From contig NC_045140.1 in assembly GCF_008831285.2 (NCBI RefSeq), forward strand, positions 7,870,505 to 7,934,504: DNA of 64,000 nucleotides. The letters are read 5' to 3'. Of this stretch, positions 57,461-64,000 are shown in pieces. Source of the stretch: Nymphaea colorata (lineage: Eukaryota; Streptophyta; Magnoliopsida; Nymphaeales; Nymphaeaceae). Every line of letters starts with the position of its first letter. Within the stretch, counting starts at the first letter, position 1. The position numbers and the translations under genes were made by a program. Below the pieces are notes generated by a model. That model made no database searches. It worked only from the letters and a program-made list of their open reading frames with translations, and was not told the DNA's origin.

Positions 57461-58699
57461 CTGTACAAAAGAAACAAATCGCATAATTGTTAACATCAAG
57501 CCAGATCTAGTTGACTGATATGTGGAGATACTTGCCAACATGAAAGACCAATAATAAAGAATGCACTTCAGCATTGCTAACGAAATTGATGATGGATTTA
57601 GTTGGCAGAACCAAGAAGATAATCACAAGCACAATTTTTATGGCTTTGGTAATTCAATTTTACAAGCTCCTCATCCTCAAAGACAAAAGGTATTACTCAG
57701 AAGCATAAAAGGATACTTGTGTCAAATTTCACTTGACATCATAAAGACACTATTGCAAGCATTCACAAATATCTTTCTCAGGTTTTTCTCGGGAATATGA
57801 AAAAATTAGAAAAATGTAAAAAAATAATAGAAACTTTATGAATTTTCTGCTGACTCGATTGCTGCATTGACAACAAGGTGTTGGGCCTTGGTGCCTTCTG
57901 TGAGCTGTTGTATCAGCAAAGCTATGGAGCTTTGATGTATTGTTTCTCACATTACTGAGTTGATTTTCGTTGTAAAGTATAGATTTGTATATTTGTATCC
58001 ACCCTTCTGTTTTGAAGATTGGGTTGTTGTGCCTTGTTGAAAGAGCTTGAGAAGATCCTGATTTCCTAACACATTATCACCAAGACTATCATAATGTTTA
58101 GATGACAATTCAAATACAAATAAGAAAATTAATTTACATTAACATAATGAGGTTTACATCTGTCATAGTCACTTTCATTTTCATATGTTTAGACTATTAT
58201 ATATTATTTAAAGCTTTGAAAGAAATCAATTAATTAGATAGATGGGTATAAGAGCTAATTCAAACCAAAATTGTTTTAAAGATAGTTTTACACACAAGTA
58301 TAGTTTTAGTAGTTTCAATTATATGTCTATATTTGCTTTACCACCTAACCTAAAGTCTTAAATCACGTCCCAAACTGATCTGTTCTAAACAATACAAAAC
58401 ATCTACATTCTCAAAATCAGATTGAACATAAATCAAACATATACTGGCCGAAGCAATACCTTTTATGCGCAAAAACCGCTAGTGAAATCAATTTATCACC
58501 TATAAATATTTTCTATAAAAGTTTATCTACAAAATCAATACATAATAGGTTAACTCCTACACATACAATTTAACATTAAAAAATGAACAATCAAAACTGA
58601 AAAACCAAATAATAATATCAACAAATCAGATGTTTCTGAATAGAATAAGAAGAAATAACCATAAAAAAGCAGTTGAAGTACAATTATTTTCTTAATACA
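57461..58699. other. probable kinase intron; no exon recognised
   Basis: AT-rich. A plus-strand ORF at 57561-57800 has some protein-like composition (HNFYGFGNSILQAPHPQRQK) but no recognised family. The 57870-58070 stretch may be LTR-like. No kinase exon is visible on the minus strand. Confidence 0.45.
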
Positions 58700-60343
58700 A
58701 GTTAGGTTTCAACAAAATTCAAACGTTCTCATTGTTGCCGTCCTCATCAAAAGTAGACAAATGATATTCATTTGAATCATCATAAAGGGGAAAATTCATC
58801 TCCTTCTTTTGTTTTATCACTCTCATTTTTTATCTCCTACTATTCTTTTACATTCATTTAGAAACATGCAAAAATTAATATATTCAGTAAACAATCAACA
58901 AAATTTTACTTACCTTTATTTTTAAAATTACAAATCTTTTACATACATTTTATCATCTTGCACCCTTATAGAAGATGATTCCTTCTCATGCTTCTTCATC
59001 AACCCAAGTAAATCTTCAAGTGGAACAATATTGACATCATGTATATTGAATACTAACTCTAGCCAAAAATCATCTAAAGAAGAAAGATGTAAGACAAGTT
59101 CTTTTTATATTATTCATTCATCATCTGAATCAGTAATGTTAATATACAAAGGATCCTCAACCATCATTTTTCTTATGTCTTTTATTCAACTTCATATTAT
59201 ACATAACAAAAACTAAAGAATTGAGTTTTATTTGCTCAAAGCAATTTCTCATTTTGGTAAGAACCTATCAAATAATTGTGTAAGTTGTAAATAGTAAACA
59301 TCTACAATTAAGAAAAAAGTATAAACATTAAACATATAATAATTACTAAAAGAAATATACTCCAATTATATCTTCATCCTGATGCACTTCATTTAAGGTT
59401 GAGACTTCTCATTAAAAAGTTCATCACTTCTTTGGTCTCAATAATAAATGTATTCCACTTATCAATTGGCCAAAAAAAGTGAAAAAGAAATATAATTTAG
59501 AGAGCTCATTTGATTCAAGCGTAAAAATAAATAAAAAAGCTAAAGACAAATTTGAAATATTCTAAGTTGTTGTCCCTTGTGGTTCAAATTGCTTCAGGTT
59601 TCTAAAAGTAGCCAACTACATTTTCATATGCATCTAAAATGTTGCATCGCTCTTCTATATTGGGCACCATTCATTCCAAGCAATCTAGAAATACAACATT
59701 TATTTTCTTATCTTTGTTAATATCATCATCATAAAAAAAAGTGTGAAGGTAGCCTGTAAAATGTAGACAACGACATATTTGATCGTCCCACCTATTCTCA
59801 ATGATTTCTCAAATTTTTTCAAACTTTTTTGCATTATTGTCTATGCTGAAAGCAATTTTTTATTTTGTCTTTCACATGTGATAATATAAAAACCTCATAG
59901 TTGGATCTCCATTTCAATCAGTTACTCTCAAAGCCTTCAGTAGAGGTAATGTGCCTTTAAGCATATAAGAAATTGCTTTCCAACAACTGCAGTCCTTAAT
60001 AGTAATCTATGTTATCTCTTTACCATTTGCATTTTTGTGATAATGATCACTCTTTTGGATCTCTAGAAACATAATCATATTTTCTACTACTCTTTCATTT
60101 GCTTTGATAATTTGTAGGGTAAGATAAAAAGGTTGTAATCCAGTAATAGTAGATCATAAAAGTTTATTATCTGTAACTTTTCTCATCAAACTCAACACCC
60201 ATGCATGTCCATATATAAGTATAGTTATCATCTTCTCTTTGTCTATTATGTGCTTATGCACACATAGCTTGCTGATGTCTTCAAGTATCAAGTTTAAACA
60301 ATGTATTGTACAAGCTATCCAAAAATGTTGAAGACCAAGTCTT
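58700..60343 (-). pseudogene. hAT (DUF659-type) transposase remnant, left arm of an inverted pair
   Basis: Minus-strand fragments in order: CTIHCLNLILEDISKLCVHK (about 60315-60255), MITILIYGHAWVLSLMRKVT (about 60235-60170), KDCSCWKAISYMLKGTLPLL, KALRVTD.NGDPTMRFLYY (about 59945-59885), and an acidic C-terminal end near 58830-58730. This is the pattern of plant hAT-like genes with a DUF659 domain (TxFIYxHxxxLxLMR, and PLVKxLRLVDxDxxPxMGxxYEA). Many stops; inactive. Confidence 0.72.
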
Positions 60344-61910
60344 GTAAACTTAATGGCATGAAAAATACATCTGAAAATTTAATAAAGTTATTCATAGAAG
60401 TAAATAAAGAAGTTAGTGACCAAAATGTAGTTCAAATAATTACAAATAATGTTATAAACTATAAAACTACGATAAAGTTAAAAGAAAATTAAAGGTCTTC
60501 AACATATTTTTAGACATCTTGTGCAATAACATTATCTAGATTTGATACTTGAAGACATCTACAAGATACATGTAAACAAGCAAACAATAGACAAAACCAA
60601 GATGATAACTGCATTTATATATGGACATGCACTGGTATTGAGTTTGATGAGAAAATTTACAAAAAATAAAGAACTTCAATGACCTGCCGTTACTCAATTT
60701 GCAACTTCTTATCTTACTCTACAAATTACAAAGTATTAAAGCGAACAAAAAACAATGAGAAATGTGTTTGTCTCAACAGTTCTAAAAGAATGATTATTAT
60801 CATAAAAATACAAACAGCAAAAAGGTAGCACAGATTGATACTGAAGACACAAATTTTGGAAAGTTGTTTCATATATGCATAAAAGTTACATTACCTCTAT
60901 TAAAGGTATTGCGAGTAGCTTATTCAAATGAGAACCCAACTACATAGTTTTTATATCATCACATGAGAAAAGCAAAAGAAGAAATTGCCTTCAACGTAGA
61001 CAATGATATAAAAAAGTATGAGAAAAATTAGGAAATCATTGTAACATGTGGGACAATAAAATGCATCATTGTTTGCAACTTCATATCATGTAGGGTACTT
61101 TCGAACTCACACTTTTTTATGCTGATGATAATAACAATGATAAGAAAGTGAAAGCTGGGCTTCTAGAATGCATATAAAGAAATGCGCCCAATGGAGAAGA
61201 ATGATCCAATATTTGGTTGAGGGCCCTTTGTATATTGAGAATATCGATTCAAATGATGAATGGATCGTAGTATTCGTTTATATTCTTTCTTAAATGTATA
61301 TGTTTATTATTTACAACATGCACAATTAATTAATAGGTGCATACAAAATAAAATATCGTCTTAAGCAAAAGAAACTCAATGTTTTAGTTTTTGTAATGTA
61401 TAACATAAAGTCAAACAAAAGACATAAAAGAAGGAAGTTGGTTGAGGGCCCTTTCTATATTGAGAATATCGATTCAAATGATGAATGGATCGTAGAAAAA
61501 AAAATCATATTTTACCTCCTCCTTTGGATGACTATTAGTTGGACTTGACATTCAATATAATTGATGTCAATATTGCTCTAATCGAAGATTTACTTGAATC
61601 TACGAATAAGCGTAAGAAGGATTCATCTTCCATAAGGGTGCACAATGACAAAGGTATGTAAAAGACTTGTAATTTTTTAAATAAAGGTAAATAAATTCTG
61701 TTGATTGGTTACTAAATACATTAATTTTATTGACATTTCTAAATGAAGGTAAAATCAAAGTAGGAGATAAAAAAATGAGAGCGCAGATGATGAAGAAATA
61801 AAAGAAGAAGATGAATTTAATGCATATATAAATTATTCAAATGAAGATCCTTTGTTCACACCTGACGAGGACAACAATAAAGAAAATTGAAAACATTTGA
61901 ATTTTGTTAA
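60344..61910 (+). pseudogene. hAT (DUF659-type) transposase remnant, right arm of an inverted pair
   Basis: Plus-strand counterpart: LIKLFIEVNKEVSDQNVVQI and ITNNVINYKTTIKLKEN (60379-60489), then LILEDIYKIHVNKQTIDKTK and MITAFIYGHALVLSLMRKF (about 60540-60660). Farther on, GPLYIENIDSNDEWIVE-like sequence occurs twice (61213-61270, 61438-61495), followed by FNIIDVNIALIEDLLESTNK (about 61555) and an acidic end near 61890. Homologous to 58700-60343 in opposite orientation; inactive. Confidence 0.72.
61213..61495. repeat. 58-bp direct duplication, 225 bp apart
   Basis: 61213-61270 and 61438-61495 differ at one base. Both encode the hAT segment around NIDSNDEWIV, so part of the transposase end was duplicated recently relative to the age of the remnant. 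Confidence 0.88.
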
Positions 61911-62661
61911 AAGTTTAAAATATATTTGTATTAAGGAGATCATTATACTTGAATTACTTTTTTATGGTTAGCTCTCCTTATTTTATTGTCTATGGATGAT
62001 TGAGAAACATTCGAGTTGTCTTGGATTTCTAGTTTCATTATGTATTTGTGAATGTTATATTATATATTATGCATGATTTGGTCTATTTTATATTGATTTT
62101 GCAGAGAAATGATATGTAGAAGATATTTTTAGGGGATAAATTGATCACTAGAGGTTTTTTTTACACATAGAAGGTATTTCTTTGGCCCTATCTGTTTGAG
62201 TTATGTTCAACTTGATTTTGTGAATGTGCATTTTGAACTACGCATAAAAGGTATTGTTTAAAACATGCTGATTTAGGGATTACCCCACAAAAATTTCTTT
62301 TTCTTTTTCACGTAGAAAGTATTATTAAGACAGGTTGGTTTGGCGATTACCCACAACTTTTGCTTTACTTACATGTTCTTTTGCTTTTTTTTTTCACTTT
62401 TCTCATTATTTTTGTGGATATATATACTTGACATTTTCTCTCTTGAAACTTATGCTTTCTTACACTTTGTTTGGCTTTTCCTTGCTTCACAAGCTTGCTA
62501 GGTTTACTTCGTCTCATCATATTAACAACATTGTTCCCACGAAACCCTTCTTGCCAAATGTCTCTCTCTCTCTCTTTTGCTGGCGAAATGCTTCGCCTCT
62601 CTCATTGCTCATCCATTGGAGATGATTTCCTTTGTTGTCACCAAAATAGTCTCTCTCACTA
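61911..62661. other. no gene recognised
   Basis: AT-rich sequence. The ORF at 62335-62625 is Leu/Phe/Ser-rich and lies in pyrimidine-rich DNA, with no recognised motif. Confidence 0.5.
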
Positions 62662-62669
62662 GTTCTAAA

Positions 62670-63551
62670 CAGTGTTGTATGTATCGTACGATACGGGGCC
62701 GTATTGTTTTAGATTTACGAAACGATACACCACCTCTATCGCAAACAGGTGGTGTATAGTATGTGTATTGCATGTATCATGCGATACACAGCCTGTATCA
62801 TACGATACAGGGTGATACACTTCATATCGCACAATACATGTCTATTTTGAAAAACATGGGGTTACAACCACTTTTTTCAAACTCATTTTTAAAACTTGCC
62901 TCCCTCTTCATTTCTAAACATATATAATAGTTGAAGAAAGGGAAGATTGTGACAATTTTCAAAAGGAATAATCAGTTTCACCATGAAATCATCAATTTGA
63001 AGGCAGATTTATGCATGGATGATTGATTCTTGTTTAGATAAAGAGGGTTTATATCTTCTACGAAAGATGAAAATGAGAATGAGATTATAAAGATTATGAA
63101 TGAAGCTGTTTTCATTTGTTATTTTCATTAACATTGAACAATGTTGTCTTGTGATGTGATGTATATTGTATGTAAAACCTGGTTTTTGATGTGGTTATGG
63201 ATCTTATGACTTACTTATGAGTTATTATGTAGATCATCTTATAGATTATGTTTCTTGATGTCTTAGTTCATGTTGTGTTGTTATATGATATTAAGACCAC
63301 TTATTATTTATTAATGTTTGTGAAGTAACTTCATACCTATAATAAGCCTGCCATTTTATGTATATCATGATTTTTCATTAAAAAAACATAATTTTTATTT
63401 TTCTTGATTTGTCTGATTTTTCTCCATTTTTTCTATTTTTTTGAATAAAAAATAAATTTACGATACACATACGACACATTACGATACTTTATGATACGGT
63501 ATATCTATTGGCCTGACCGGTACGGCTTACAATATGCCTTTTACAACATTG
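62670..63551. mobile_element. non-autonomous hAT-type element (882 bp) with TATCGTACGATA motifs
   Basis: Ends CAGTGTTGTA and, in reverse complement, CAATGTTGTA. Flanking 8-mers GTTCTAAA (62662-62669) and GTTCTAAG (63552-63559) match at 7 of 8 positions, the hAT TSD length. Both subterminal regions are full of GTATCG/CGATAC motifs, including the palindrome TATCGTACGATA near 62693. No coding capacity seen. Confidence 0.78.
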
Positions 63552-63559
63552 GTTCTAAG

Positions 63560-64000
63560 TATTTCTAAATTTCCATTAAAATTGTTTTTTTATTAACATA
63601 TGATAATTTTTAAAAAATACGGAACCTTCAAGTTTATGCTCCGAAGTATATCTAACAATATTTGGTATACTTATCTATAAATATTACATAATTAGCAAAG
63701 CCACCTTTTGATAGAACAAGTGCTAGCTATGTTACACAGGTGTTGGATGCAGGTGCAGCAAGGAGATATACCCACTTGGGAGTATGTTCGCAACAATGAA
63801 ACTGAAATGACGGGCTATTTATATATATAATTGTCAACAAACAATGAAACTAGCAATAATATTGTTCACAAACAAGAAACGTAGCATTTACAATTTATGA
63901 AATATAAATTATGATTTATGCCTTAATTAATGATCTAATAAAAAAACCATTTGTTTCTTGTTGCACCCAAGCGACATCTAAGCCGCAGCCATACCTATAC
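63560..64000. other. right edge; possible truncated MITE from about 63726
   Basis: CACAGGTGTTGGATGCAGG and GTGCAGCAAGGA near 63736-63766 resemble, in reverse complement, the window end (TTAGATGTCGCTTGGGTGCA, ACAAGAAA). This suggests a short element with inverted ends cut by the window edge. Otherwise AT-rich, no gene. Confidence 0.4.

Noticed and set aside
57561-57800. Plus-strand 79-aa ORF as a gene
   Set aside because: No recognised motif, no splice context, located in a probable intron.

Overview
The window is plant nuclear DNA, most likely from an angiosperm. Host genes are split by long introns with GT/AG junctions, the strand of one gene's leader is CT-rich, and most of the sequence is decayed LINE, Ty1/copia, Ty3/gypsy, hAT and MITE material. 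The species cannot be named from the sequence alone. All calls are by eye: recognised protein motifs, reading frames, splice junctions, terminal repeats and target-site duplications (TSDs).

Host genes. (1) Positions 1-7764, minus strand: Mediator subunit 27 (MED27) in seven exons, complete at the start codon and running off the left edge near its C-terminus. (2) Positions 56511-57460, minus strand: the last three exons of an integrin-linked-kinase-like (Raf-like, plant ILK) protein kinase. Its upstream exons were not found and presumably lie beyond the right edge.

Elements by region. 8555-14630: a full-length L1-type LINE with a 16-bp TSD, about 0.8 kb upstream of the MED27 start. 16975-18270: a minus-strand copia remnant joined to LTR-like sequence. 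20194-49340: a nested stack. The outer layer is a plus-strand copia element (5' LTR in two pieces, PBS at 39183, gag/PR/RT/RNase H at 46491-48995, partial 3' LTR at 49157). Its 5' LTR is split by a minus-strand chromovirus-type Ty3/gypsy element (20392-38924, TSD ATGAG). The 5' LTR of that gypsy element is split by an 8-kb hAT element (30700-38637). A second hAT element (40715-46269, perfect 8-bp TSD TTAAAAGT) lies in the copia leader. 50800-53860: another minus-strand copia remnant, split by a non-autonomous hAT element (51573-52545). 54737-55360: a Tourist-like MITE. 58700-61910: two hAT transposase remnants head to head. 62670-63551: a short hAT-type element with TATCGTACGATA motifs.

The most interesting signal is that both large hAT elements appear to carry host gene pieces. 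The 30700-38637 element holds intron-containing 3' exons of a PEX1 (peroxisomal AAA ATPase) gene. One of these exons lies in an ~820-bp, nearly identical direct duplication on both sides of the transposase gene. The same element also holds an exon fragment resembling a cytokinin-receptor histidine kinase (AHK4/CRE1 type). The 40715-46269 element carries an exon-like ORF with a membrane anchor, plus a transposase gene interrupted by only one visible in-frame stop codon. No CRISPR array, tRNA, rRNA or bacterial feature was seen.
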